Source of the DNA: CAZODA01 sp964578485 | GTDB lineage: Bacteria; Bacteroidota; Bacteroidia; Bacteroidales; Marinilabiliaceae | DNA length: 64,000 nt | Direction: 5' to 3' | Assembly: GCA_964578485.1 (NCBI GenBank) | Contig: CAZODA010000009.1 | Coordinates: forward strand, 23,501-87,500 | Shown here: positions 8,754 to 17,731 of the stretch, in pieces | Layout of the letters: each line of letters opens with the position of its first letter | How positions within the stretch are numbered: position 1 is the stretch's first letter | The notes under the pieces: generated by a model | Databases searched by the model: none | What the model was told of the DNA's origin: nothing | Seen by the model: only the letters and a program-made list of their open reading frames with translations | Position numbers and translations under genes: made by a program

Positions 8754-9941
8754 ATGAAAAAATTCTTATTGTGTCTTGTTGTATTACAGGTTTTTTTCGG
8801 GCTTACTCTTAAGGCCCAGCAAGCAAATGTAAATCTGGATTATTATCCGCATAAAGACACTGAGGGACTTACTCCCTTTAGTGCTCCCCTAAACTCCCCT
8901 GAGGTGCATGACGACCAAAGGGTGACTTTTCGTTTAAATGCACCCAATGCGCAAAGAGTTGAGCTTAATCCCGGTGCCATTCATACAGTATTGGGATTGA
9001 GAAATGAACCATTAGCTTTTACAAAAGGAGAAGACGGTATATGGAGCCTTGTAATAGGTCCTTTGCCTCCTGATATCTATGCCTATCATTTAAGAGTTGA
9101 TGGCGTGCAAATAGCTGATCCTAATAACAGTTATGCTGCTTTTACTGCTATGCCACCTTATAGCCAATTAGTAGTACACGGCGATAAGCCCTCTTATTAT
9201 GATGCTAAAAATGTTCCTCACGGGAGTATAACAAGACATATCTATTACTCTGATGTTACTAAAGGCGAACGCGAGCTTTATGTTTATACTCCTCCTGCAT
9301 ATAATCCTGAAAGGGAGTATCCTGTATTGTATCTTGTAGGTGGTAGCGGTGAGTTGCCATCTAACTGGATTTATGATGGAAGGGTCAATTTTATTATGGA
9401 TAATCTTTTGGCAGAGGGGAAGGCTGAGCCAATGATCATTGCTATTCCAAATAATCAGGTAATACATCGTAATCATCCACGGCATAGTGAACTTAGCTTT
9501 GATATTTTTGAGCAAGAGCTCAGAAAACATGTAATCCCATTAGTTGATGAGAAATATAGCACCATAATATCACCCAAGGGCAGGGCCTTGTCGGGGCTGT
9601 CGATGGGAGGAAGACATACTATGTTTGTTGGTTTTCGATCACTTGACCTGTTTGCTAATTTTGGTGTGCTTAGTGCCGGAGATGCTGATGCAGAAAATAG
9701 TGTTAAGGACTTTCTAAACGATCCGCAAGTAAACGAAAAAGTGGACTACCTTTTTGTGGGTCAGGGAACTAAAGAAGCTGAGGGCTTTTTTAATTTACGC
9801 TGCCAAGCTTTAGTTGATGCTTTAAAAGCACATGACATTACACACGATTATTATATAGGAGGTGCCGGAGGGCATGATTGGGGAACCTGGCGCCATTTGT
9901 TGTATTACAGGTTTTTGCCAAATTTATGGAGGACTAAATAA
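8754..9941 (+). CDS. Secreted CE1-like carbohydrate esterase with N-terminal CBM48-like domain
   Basis: A 395-residue protein with signal peptide (1-21, ending LKAQQA), an N-terminal Ig-like domain of the CBM48/E-set type (~50-125, RLNAPNAQRVELNPG and YHLRVDGVQIADPNN), and a C-terminal alpha/beta hydrolase of the esterase D/CE1 type (~150-395). Ser283 lies in GLSMGG and His374 in GGHDWGTW. This architecture is found in bacterial feruloyl and acetylxylan esterases associated with xylan degradation. It probably removes ferulate or acetate from arabinoxylan side chains. It lies 12 bases before the GH3 gene and is surely cotranscribed with it. The choice between feruloyl and acetyl esterase activity cannot be made from sequence. 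Confidence 0.85.
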   Translation: MKKFLLCLVVLQVFFGLTLKAQQANVNLDYYPHKDTEGLTPFSAPLNSPEVHDDQRVTFRLNAPNAQRVELNPGAIHTVLGLRNEPLAFTKGEDGIWSLVIGPLPPDIYAYHLRVDGVQIADPNNSYAAFTAMPPYSQLVVHGDKPSYYDAKNVPHGSITRHIYYSDVTKGERELYVYTPPAYNPEREYPVLYLVGGSGELPSNWIYDGRVNFIMDNLLAEGKAEPMIIAIPNNQVIHRNHPRHSELSFDIFEQELRKHVIPLVDEKYSTIISPKGRALSGLSMGGRHTMFVGFRSLDLFANFGVLSAGDADAENSVKDFLNDPQVNEKVDYLFVGQGTKEAEGFFNLRCQALVDALKAHDITHDYYIGGAGGHDWGTWRHLLYYRFLPNLWRTK

Positions 9942-9953
9942 ATTTAATATATT

Positions 9954-12900
9954 ATGAAAAAAAGACTATTTTTTGTTTTATCATTTACCCTACTTATTGC
10001 TGCTGCTTTTACGTCTGTTTCACGGAAAGCCTCGCAGCCTATTTATCTTAATACAGCTTATTCATTTGAAGAAAGGGCAACAGATCTGGTTTCTCGAATG
10101 ACGCTTGAAGAAAAGCAAAGTCTTTTGGGTAATACCATGAGTCCTGTTCCCCGTCTTGGAATTAACAAATATGATGTTTGGGGAGAAGCACTTCATGGAG
10201 TGATGGGTAGAAATAACAATAGTGGGATGACTGCAACTTCTTTTCCAAATAGTAATGCAATGGGCAACACATGGGATCCTGAGCTGATTGAATGGGAAGC
10301 TTCGGTTATTTCTGATGAGGCAAGAGGCTTTAATCATGATTTAATTTTCACACTTACTTATTGGTCGCCGGTAATTGAACCTGCTCGGGACCCTCGTTGG
10401 GGAAGAACAGCTGAGACTTTTGGTGAAGACCCTTTCCTTGTTTCACGTATAGGAAGTGCCTTTGTGAGGGGAATGATGGGTAATGACCCTAAATATCTTA
10501 AAACCGTTCCTTGTGGTAAGCACTATATTGCTAATAATACAGAATTTAACAGACACACAGGAAGCTCGGAAATAGACCATAGAGATATGCGTGAATTTTA
10601 TCTCAGTCCGTATAAGGCTTTAATTGAAAAGGATGATCTACCTTCTATTATGACGGCTTACAATGCGGTTAATGGAGTTCCTGTTTCAGCAAGTGCTTTT
10701 TTGGTTGATTCAATAGCCCGACGTACTTACGGGATGAAGGGTTATGTAACAGGAGACTGTGGTGCTATTACTGATATTTGGCAAGGACATAAGTATGTTG
10801 AGCAGGGGCCTAAATCAACAGCTTTAGGACTTCTAACCGGGGTTGATACAGATTGTGGTGGCGAGTATCAAGCCCATACTATTGAAGCTTTAAAGCGCGG
10901 TTTAATTTCCGAGGCTGATATCGACAGAGCTTTAATTAATATGTTTAGCATACGTATGCGCCTTGGTGAGTTTGATCCTAAGGGTATAGTGCCATATGCC
11001 AAAATCAGACCTGAGATAATTAACGATCCTTTTCATAATGAGCTTGCTTTAGAAGTTGCTGTAAAATCTCCGGTATTGCTAAAAAATGAAGCTGCACAGA
11101 ATAGTGGAGAAAAAGTATTGCCTTTGCGCTCAAATAATATTAAAACCCTTGCTGTTTTGGGTCCTCAAGCAGATAAAATGGAATTGGGTGATTACTCCGG
11201 TCCTGTAGAGCCTCATTATATTAGCACTCCTCTTAAAGGTATTAACGATTATATTAAAGCAAACAATCTGAACATTGAGGTACTGCACGGTGAAGGTGGT
11301 AATACTGAAAGAAGGAGTGATTTTTTTACTCTTACCGCTTTTACAACCAAGACAACTGAGGGAAAACTGAATGAATATCTTGCTTCAGATTTTGATGAAT
11401 CAGCAGCAGGCCTTTTTGTTAGCGAGCGATTTAATACAAAGATGCTTAGAGGAATTAAGGATGGTGATTGGACAGCTTATCATAATATTGATATAAGTGA
11501 TCTTGATTCTATTACTTTTAATATTAACGTAGCACAAGGCGGTGGAACTATTGAAGTTAGAGTGAATTCTCCCTCGGGAAATGTTGTGGCTTCAAGTAAA
11601 GTGGACGCTATGGGGTCAGGAGGTTTTTATGGTCAAAGAGTTAGCATCAGTTCCAAATTAAATACCCTTGGACTTAATGGTCCTCAAAATTTTTACTTTG
11701 TATTTCGTGAACCTGAGAGTGGATTAACCGATCAAAAAGTACTTGATGCAGCATCAGCAGCTGATGTAGCGATTGTATTTGTAGGTACCGATCAAAGCAC
11801 CGGGCGTGAGGAATCAGACCGTTTCTCTTTGGCTCTTCCCGGCAATCAAATTGACTTAATTAAATCTGTTGCCGAAGTGAACTCAAATACTGTTGTTATA
11901 ATACAAGCAATGGGCATGGTTGAGGTGGAGGATATTAAGTTAAATATTAATGTTCCTGCAATTATATACACCGGATACAATGGTCAAGCTCAGGGTGCAG
12001 CTATGGCTAAAATTTTATTTGGAGATGTTAATCCCGGTGGTAAGACTGCAGTAACTTGGTATAAGTCTGTTAAGGATTTACCTGATTTTAATGATTATAA
12101 TTTGCGTGGACAGGATGGTCAAAATGGTCGTACTTACTGGTATTTCGACAAAGAAGTGTCTTACGAATTTGGTTTTGGTCTTTCTTATACAACTTTTGAG
12201 TATAGTAATTTTACTATCAGTAAAACGGATCTTGATCCTAATAGTACTGTGAAAGTAGGCGTTGATGTGAGCAATACAGGTTTAATCGACGGTGATGAGG
12301 TAGTTCAGATATACGTCAGGACTCCTGAAAGTAGTACTGAGCTTCAACGTCCAATAAAGCGCTTAAAAGGATTTAAGAGGGTGACTATCCCTGCAGGACA
12401 AACTAAAACTGTGGAAATAGATATTGATTGTTCAGATTTATGGTTTTGGGATGAAGAGAATGACAAACTAACTTTTGATCAAGGCAAATATATATTTGAA
12501 ATAGGTGCATCTTCACTTGATATAAAGGGAAGTGTTGAAGCAGTGATGAAAGGAGAGTTTAAAACAGAATTAAAAACTGTTGTTGCACGATCTAATAAGA
12601 TAGTCCTTAAGCCCGGAGAACAAAGTAATACTGATTTTAGTGCCTGCCTTAGTGATGACAGTTTCCTTGATGTCAATGATGTTAAGGTAAGATATAAAAG
12701 CAATGATCCTAAGGTTGTTAAGGTTGACGATAAGGGCCAAATTACTGCTGTGAACCCCGGAGTAGCTACTGTATTTGTATCGCTAAGCTATAAAGGAGTT
12801 ACACTAACAGACAGCTTTGCCCTTAAAGTGATGCCCGATTTAAGTGCTGCCGGCATTAAAGTAAACGGTAAAGCTTTAAAGAGTTTTAACAATAACACTA

Positions 12901-13754
12901 AGGCTTATAGTTATTTGCTTAAGAAAAATGCCCGAATTCCAAGAGTTGAGGCAAGTGCAAAAAGTAAGGATATAAGTGTTGAAGTAGAACAGGCAAATAC
13001 TATACCCGGAACTGCCATAATACGATTAATCGACTACAGAACTTATGAAGAAGATCTTTACTTGATTAATTTTGATCTTGCTTCAATAAGTGATGACTTT
13101 GATACTTTTCAGCTTGGAGAACCTTGGTTTGTGCTTAGGGAAAATAAAGCCAATTATAGTTTAAGTGCAAAGCCTGGTTCGCTTACTCTCACTGCCGAGG
13201 AAGGGGATATTTCGGAAGGAAGCAATAATGCCCACAATTTAATATTGCAAAGTGCTAATAACGATTGGATTATTGATACAAAATTAGTAGCATCAAGGGT
13301 ACCTTCACAGCCGGAGAATGCCGCTGTAGTGGCTTATCAGGATGATGACAACTTTGTTAAGCTGATGTTTAGAGCTGTTATCAAAACTTCACGGCAAAGA
13401 GGAGTTCAACCCGGAACCATAGATCTTCTTTTTGAAGAAAATGGTATTGCTAAATCTATTGCATCGGTTAATTTAGAAGAAGAAGTTATTGGAGCTAATG
13501 ATCTGTATTTACGTTTGCAAAAGAAAGGAAGCACTTATACTGCTTTTTATTCAACAGATGGCGTAAAATTTGTTGAATTGGGTGAAAATGACATTCTTCT
13601 TAAGGATATTAAAGCCGGCTTAATGGTCTGTGATGGTGTTATAACTCAAAGTATGACCAGTACTTTCTGGTTCGACTCTGATACTACCAAGCCCGACAGC
13701 CCCTTTGATGTATATTTTGATTATTTCCGTATTAAAAATAGCGGTTTAAAATAA
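9954..13754 (+). CDS. Large multidomain GH3 glycosidase (beta-xylosidase/beta-glucosidase type)
   Basis: A 1266-residue secreted protein, far longer than the usual 750-860 of GH3. Order: signal peptide (~1-26); GH3 N-terminal barrel (~35-345) with the nucleophile Asp268 in VTGDCGA; GH3 C-terminal sandwich starting ~365 and interrupted by a CBM6-like insert (~445-585); resumption at ADVAIVFVGTDQS (~602); fibronectin-III-like domain (~745-850, VSNTGLIDGDEVVQIYV); a Big_2-type Ig domain (~870-960); and a C-terminal concanavalin-like domain (~1045-1266) resembling the C-terminal domain of GH43 enzymes or DUF1349. No T9SS tail is evident, so it may be periplasmic or surface-bound by other means. 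The xylanolytic context favours beta-xylosidase activity, but this is inference. Confidence 0.87.
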   Translation: MKKRLFFVLSFTLLIAAAFTSVSRKASQPIYLNTAYSFEERATDLVSRMTLEEKQSLLGNTMSPVPRLGINKYDVWGEALHGVMGRNNNSGMTATSFPNSNAMGNTWDPELIEWEASVISDEARGFNHDLIFTLTYWSPVIEPARDPRWGRTAETFGEDPFLVSRIGSAFVRGMMGNDPKYLKTVPCGKHYIANNTEFNRHTGSSEIDHRDMREFYLSPYKALIEKDDLPSIMTAYNAVNGVPVSASAFLVDSIARRTYGMKGYVTGDCGAITDIWQGHKYVEQGPKSTALGLLTGVDTDCGGEYQAHTIEALKRGLISEADIDRALINMFSIRMRLGEFDPKGIVPYAKIRPEIINDPFHNELALEVAVKSPVLLKNEAAQNSGEKVLPLRSNNIKTLAVLGPQADKMELGDYSGPVEPHYISTPLKGINDYIKANNLNIEVLHGEGGNTERRSDFFTLTAFTTKTTEGKLNEYLASDFDESAAGLFVSERFNTKMLRGIKDGDWTAYHNIDISDLDSITFNINVAQGGGTIEVRVNSPSGNVVASSKVDAMGSGGFYGQRVSISSKLNTLGLNGPQNFYFVFREPESGLTDQKVLDAASAADVAIVFVGTDQSTGREESDRFSLALPGNQIDLIKSVAEVNSNTVVIIQAMGMVEVEDIKLNINVPAIIYTGYNGQAQGAAMAKILFGDVNPGGKTAVTWYKSVKDLPDFNDYNLRGQDGQNGRTYWYFDKEVSYEFGFGLSYTTFEYSNFTISKTDLDPNSTVKVGVDVSNTGLIDGDEVVQIYVRTPESSTELQRPIKRLKGFKRVTIPAGQTKTVEIDIDCSDLWFWDEENDKLTFDQGKYIFEIGASSLDIKGSVEAVMKGEFKTELKTVVARSNKIVLKPGEQSNTDFSACLSDDSFLDVNDVKVRYKSNDPKVVKVDDKGQITAVNPGVATVFVSLSYKGVTLTDSFALKVMPDLSAAGIKVNGKALKSFNNNTKAYSYLLKKNARIPRVEASAKSKDISVEVEQANTIPGTAIIRLIDYRTYEEDLYLINFDLASISDDFDTFQLGEPWFVLRENKANYSLSAKPGSLTLTAEEGDISEGSNNAHNLILQSANNDWIIDTKLVASRVPSQPENAAVVAYQDDDNFVKLMFRAVIKTSRQRGVQPGTIDLLFEENGIAKSIASVNLEEEVIGANDLYLRLQKKGSTYTAFYSTDGVKFVELGENDILLKDIKAGLMVCDGVITQSMTSTFWFDSDTTKPDSPFDVYFDYFRIKNSGLK

Positions 13755-13845
13755 GGAATAGATTTCATTTGTTCGCCTTCGTGGCTAAAAAGATTGATTT
13801 AAAGTTATTGTTATCATAAAAATAAACCATTTTAATTTTTGTCTT

Positions 13846-15213
13846 ATGCTTAAACATGCAAGTATTTTTAAGTTTTTTGTTAGTGCTCTAACATTCCTAA
13901 TGTTGCCTTTTCTTGTATTGGATGCACAAAATCCTTTTATAAGAGATCAGTTTACTGCAGATCCATCGGCTCGAGTATTTAATGGAAAAATGTATGTTTT
14001 CCCTTCACACGATATTCAAGCTCCTGAGGGTAAAGGGCTTCGTGAAGACTGGTTCTGTATGGAAGATTATCATGTTTTCTCTTCCGAAAATCTTGTTGAT
14101 TGGACTGATCATGGCATGATAGTAAGTCAATATGATGTTCCTTGGGTTGATTCTAATACTTATAGTATGTGGGCACCTGATGCTGTTGAACGAAATGGAA
14201 AATACTACTTTTATTTTCCGGCAAATAAGAAAAGACCAGAAGGTGCTCAAAGGGGTGGTTTTGGTGTTGGAGTTGCAATTGCCGATGCTCCTGAGGGGCC
14301 TTATGTTCCGCAAGCCGAGCCTATAGAAGGTATTCATGGTATTGATCCATGTGTATTAATTGACAAAGACGGACAGGCATATATTTATTATTCTTTGGGT
14401 GGAATATTTGTGGCTAAGTTGAAGGATAATATGTTGGAGTTAGATGGCGAACCCCAAATAATTGAGAACCTTCCCGAAAAAGGACTTAAAGAAGGGCCCT
14501 GGGTATTTGAGAGAAATGGATTATACTATTTGACTCTTCCTCATGTAGAAAATGAAACTGAACGTTTGGAGTATGCTATTGGTAAACATCCTATGGGGCC
14601 TTTTAAAACGACCGGCGTTATTATGGATGAGTCTCCCACAGGTTGTTGGACAAATCATCATTCTATTGTGGAGTATAAAGGTCAGTGGTATTTGTTCTAT
14701 CACCATAATGATTATTCACCACATTTTGATAAAAATCGTTCTGCAAGGATAGACAGTCTTTTCTTTAATCCCGATGGTACTATTCAAAAAGTAAGACCCA
14801 CCTTGCGGGGTGTTGGTGTAAGCAATGCTTATAAACCTGTTGAAATTGATCGTTATAGTGCCATAAGTGAAAAAGGTACAGAAATAGATTTTATTGATCC
14901 CGCTAATACATTTGAAGGGTGGAAAATTATCATGTCAGAGAAAGGAGCATGGATACAGTATAATAAAGTTGATTTTAGCAGCCAAACCCTTAACAAGGCA
15001 AAGCTTATGGCTCAATCAGAGTCGGGTGCTACAGTAGAAATAAGGTTAAATAAAATTAATGGTCCGCTTTTGGCTACTGTTAAAATTCCTGCAGGAAAGA
15101 AATGGATGCCGACAGAAGTAAAGGTTAAAAAAGTCAAACCGAACATCGAAGACCTTGTACTTGTTTTGAAGAAAGGAAATGCAGTAGAAATTGATTGGCT
15201 GCAATTTGAGTAG
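13846..15213 (+). CDS. GH43 glycosidase with C-terminal CBM6-like domain
   Basis: A 455-residue secreted five-bladed propeller enzyme. A signal peptide ends near LDAQNP (residues ~1-27). The catalytic base is probably Asp39 in FTADPSARVF, the pKa modulator lies in HGIDPCVLID, and the general acid is probably Glu216 in LKEGPWVF. The C-terminal ~130 residues (from IDFIDPANTFEGWKI) form a CBM6-like sandwich. GH43 members of this form are mostly arabinofuranosidases or xylosidases acting on arabinoxylan. It follows GH3 by 91 bases and precedes a strong terminator, so it is probably the last gene of the CE1-GH3-GH43 transcript. Confidence 0.87.
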   Translation: MLKHASIFKFFVSALTFLMLPFLVLDAQNPFIRDQFTADPSARVFNGKMYVFPSHDIQAPEGKGLREDWFCMEDYHVFSSENLVDWTDHGMIVSQYDVPWVDSNTYSMWAPDAVERNGKYYFYFPANKKRPEGAQRGGFGVGVAIADAPEGPYVPQAEPIEGIHGIDPCVLIDKDGQAYIYYSLGGIFVAKLKDNMLELDGEPQIIENLPEKGLKEGPWVFERNGLYYLTLPHVENETERLEYAIGKHPMGPFKTTGVIMDESPTGCWTNHHSIVEYKGQWYLFYHHNDYSPHFDKNRSARIDSLFFNPDGTIQKVRPTLRGVGVSNAYKPVEIDRYSAISEKGTEIDFIDPANTFEGWKIIMSEKGAWIQYNKVDFSSQTLNKAKLMAQSESGATVEIRLNKINGPLLATVKIPAGKKWMPTEVKVKKVKPNIEDLVLVLKKGNAVEIDWLQFE

Positions 15214-15222
15214 TAAGAATTT

Positions 15223-15262
15223 AAAAAAGGGGTTGTTTTGCGAGACAGCCCCTTTTTTCTTT
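15223..15262 (+). terminator. Strong rho-independent terminator after GH43
   Basis: AAAAAAGGGGTTGT (15223-15236) pairs with ACAGCCCCTTTTTT (15245-15258) with a single G-T wobble and an 8-base loop. A-rich and T-rich flanks on both sides allow it to work in both directions, serving the convergent mscL gene as well. Confidence 0.85.
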
Positions 15263-15290
15263 TTTAAATCTTTATTTAAAAAGAATAAAT

Positions 15291-15692
15291 TTATTCTTTT
15301 TTCAACAAGTCCCTTATTTCACCTAATAGTTGAACTTCAGCCGAAGGAGCCGGAGGAGCTGCAGGCTCTTCCTCTTCTTTTTTCTTAAGGGTGTTCATAC
15401 CTTTAATAACAGTAAATATTGCAATAGCAACAATCAGGAAGTCGAAAACAACTTGAATAAAATTACCATAGTTTATTAAGACTGCATCGCTTCCATCTAC
15501 AGCAGCTTTAAGAGTAATTGATAAGTCGGTAAAATTAACGCCCCCAATTAACAGTCCGATTGGCGGCATAATAATGTCGTTTACCATTGAGGTAACTATT
15601 TTTCCGAATGCGGCACCGATAATGATACCAACTGCCATATCCACAACATTGCCTTTCATTGCAAAGGCTTTAAATTCTTTAATAATTTTCAT
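15291..15692 (-). CDS. mscL: Large-conductance mechanosensitive channel MscL
   Basis: A 133-residue inner-membrane protein, the usual MscL length. MKIIKEFKAFAMKGNVVDMA is followed by the pore helix VGIIIGAAFGKIVTSMVNDI and the conserved MPPIGLLIGG, then a second membrane helix (FLIVAIAIFTVIKGMN), and a charged C-terminal helix with an Ala/Pro-rich segment. MscL forms a homopentameric valve that releases solutes under hypo-osmotic shock. The gene stands alone in reverse orientation among plus-strand glycoside hydrolase genes, sharing the terminator at 15223-15262, and has no evident link to their function. Confidence 0.95.
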   Translation of the reverse strand: MKIIKEFKAFAMKGNVVDMAVGIIIGAAFGKIVTSMVNDIIMPPIGLLIGGVNFTDLSITLKAAVDGSDAVLINYGNFIQVVFDFLIVAIAIFTVIKGMNTLKKKEEEEPAAPPAPSAEVQLLGEIRDLLKKE

Positions 15693-15998
15693 GATTTAAC
15701 AATTAATTAGTAATGGAATAAAGTATAGACATAAATATTATTTTGCAAAATTGCCTTGTAAAAACGGAAAGATAAATTATTTAAATTAATGATTCAATAT
15801 TTAAGTTGTAAAACTTGGAAAAAGATAAATATTTAAATTGTTTTCAGCTAAAAATCTCTTTTGCAATTATTTTACTGTGATTTGAATTTTTACCGGAAGT
15901 TGTGTTCTTTTATACTCGGCAGTCCAGGCATCTTCTCTTATCGAATTTTGTATATTGCGATTGATATTAATATTGTGTTTTTTATATTTTTAATTGCT
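15693..15998. other. 306-base divergent intergenic region between mscL and GH43
   Basis: It must contain both divergent promoters. The open frame running into the GH43 gene from 15861 has no signal peptide or family similarity before the ATG at 15999, so I treat it as noncoding. No clear hairpin or operator is visible. Confidence 0.5.
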
Positions 15999-17591
15999 AT
16001 GAAAAAAATTCCAGGCTTTCTGTTTATTCTGATCTCAATTTCTGTTTCTGCTCAGAATATTAATCCCAATCCATGGCTTATGGCTGTTGATAGTACTGCA
16101 GAAATAAGCTATAACAATCCTGTTATTCCCGGATTTTATCCTGATCCAAGTGTTTGTCGTGTTGGTAGCGATTATTATTTGGTAAACAGCAGTTTTGAAT
16201 ATTTTCCCGCTGTTCCGATTTTTCATAGTAAAGATTTGATTAATTGGAAGCAAATAGGCCACTGTATTCATGATAAAGATCAAATTAAGGGAGAGATTAA
16301 TATTTTTGCCCCAACCATTCGATATAATGACGGCATATTTTATATGATTACAACAAATATAACTTTTGGTGGTAATTTTATTGTTACGGCAAAAAACCCT
16401 GCCGGACCATGGAGCGAAGCAATATGGATTGATATGCCTGAGATAGATCCCGACTTGTTTTTTGATGATGATGGAAATGTTTATGTTATTAGCTCTACTT
16501 TTGAACTTGCTATGATTAATCCTTTAACCGGTCAGTTGCTCAGTGAAAGAAAAAAAGTATGGAATTCAAGCGGTGGGCGATACCCCGAAGCACCTCATAT
16601 CTATAAAAAGGATGGCTTTTATTACCTTATGGCTGCCGAAGGAGGAACCGAAGAGGCACATATGGTAACAATAGCCCGCAGTAATAATATATGGGGTCCA
16701 TATATTGATAATCCTGCCAATCCTATTGCTACCCATGTCGGTGTCAGTGGTATGGGCAATCCAATTCAGGGTATCGGTCATGGTGATCTTATTCAAGCTC
16801 ATGATAACAGCTGGTGGATGCTGTTGCATGGCTATCGTTCCGTTACGGGTTATCCTCCACATCATATTTTAGGCAGAGAGACCTGTCTTGTTCCTGTCAG
16901 TTGGCCAAAAGGTGGCTGGCCTGTTGTAAATGGTAATGGTACAGTTTTAACTGAAATGACTTGCCCAACACTTCCTCAATTTCCTGTTGAACAAAAGGCA
17001 GTCCGAACCCTCTTTAACAGCCAATCTTTGGATATGGAATGGAATTATATTCAGCCGGCTGTAAATGGCAATATTGAGATTGATAAAGATAAGGAGGTTT
17101 TGGTATTAAAGGGGTCGGCACTGAAAATTGGAGAATCCGGAAATCCTACTTTTGTCGGCAGGAGATTAACAGATATCAATTTTTCTGTTACTACTCGTAT
17201 GGATTTTAATCCTAATATCGAAAATGAAGAGGCCGGATTAATACTGCTTAATAATGGTTCACATTTCGATTTGATGGTTCAAAATATAAATGGTAAACGG
17301 ATGCTCTATGTTAAGTTACAATTTGGGCAGACAATTTATCAGTCATCCGGTATCGAATTAAAACCGGGCTATGTCGATTTAAGGATAGAAGGAAATGGTC
17401 CTGAATTCATATTTTCTTACTCTCAAAATTCTTCTGAATTTCAAATTATAGAAAAGGCAGATAGTCGTTTTTTAAGTACTCAAACTCTTGGTTGGTTTAC
17501 CGGAGTTTATGCAGGTATGTATGCAAGTGGTAATGGCAGCTTGTCAGAAACTACTGCTTTATACCACTGGTTTGATTATGTTGGCATGTAA
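15999..17591 (+). CDS. GH43 beta-xylosidase-like enzyme with C-terminal sandwich domain
   Basis: A 530-residue secreted protein from the ATG at 15999, which starts a proper signal peptide (1-18, ending VSAQN). The N-terminal propeller has NPVIPGFYPDPSV with catalytic base Asp49, the modulator Asp in EIDPDLFFDDDG, and general acid Glu197 in RYPEAPHIY. The C-terminal domain (~345-530) is a concanavalin-like sandwich typical of GH43 xylosidases. These enzymes remove xylose from xylo-oligosaccharides or arabinose from arabinoxylan. The motifs resemble subfamilies 11/12 rather than the smaller GH43 upstream. It has its own promoter region and is followed by a 140-base gap. Confidence 0.9.
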   Translation: MKKIPGFLFILISISVSAQNINPNPWLMAVDSTAEISYNNPVIPGFYPDPSVCRVGSDYYLVNSSFEYFPAVPIFHSKDLINWKQIGHCIHDKDQIKGEINIFAPTIRYNDGIFYMITTNITFGGNFIVTAKNPAGPWSEAIWIDMPEIDPDLFFDDDGNVYVISSTFELAMINPLTGQLLSERKKVWNSSGGRYPEAPHIYKKDGFYYLMAAEGGTEEAHMVTIARSNNIWGPYIDNPANPIATHVGVSGMGNPIQGIGHGDLIQAHDNSWWMLLHGYRSVTGYPPHHILGRETCLVPVSWPKGGWPVVNGNGTVLTEMTCPTLPQFPVEQKAVRTLFNSQSLDMEWNYIQPAVNGNIEIDKDKEVLVLKGSALKIGESGNPTFVGRRLTDINFSVTTRMDFNPNIENEEAGLILLNNGSHFDLMVQNINGKRMLYVKLQFGQTIYQSSGIELKPGYVDLRIEGNGPEFIFSYSQNSSEFQIIEKADSRFLSTQTLGWFTGVYAGMYASGNGSLSETTALYHWFDYVGM

Positions 17592-17731
17592 AGCATAAAT
17601 CAATCAATACAGTGATTACCTGTAAATTTCATCTGACATTATTATTTCCCAATATAATTTTCTTTATATACTCTAACTTTTATGTCTTGTGAGCGTATAA
17701 CTTTCTTTGTGTTACTTAAAAGAAAAGTTAT

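Noticed and set aside
15291..15692. Functional link of mscL with xylan degradation
   Set aside because: The channel is on the opposite strand with its own regulatory space; housekeeping genes are often found singly and nothing indicates co-regulation.
15861..15998. Upstream extension of the GH43 xylosidase frame
   Set aside because: The extension would put 46 unrelated residues before a good signal peptide; the ATG at 15999 is a better start.
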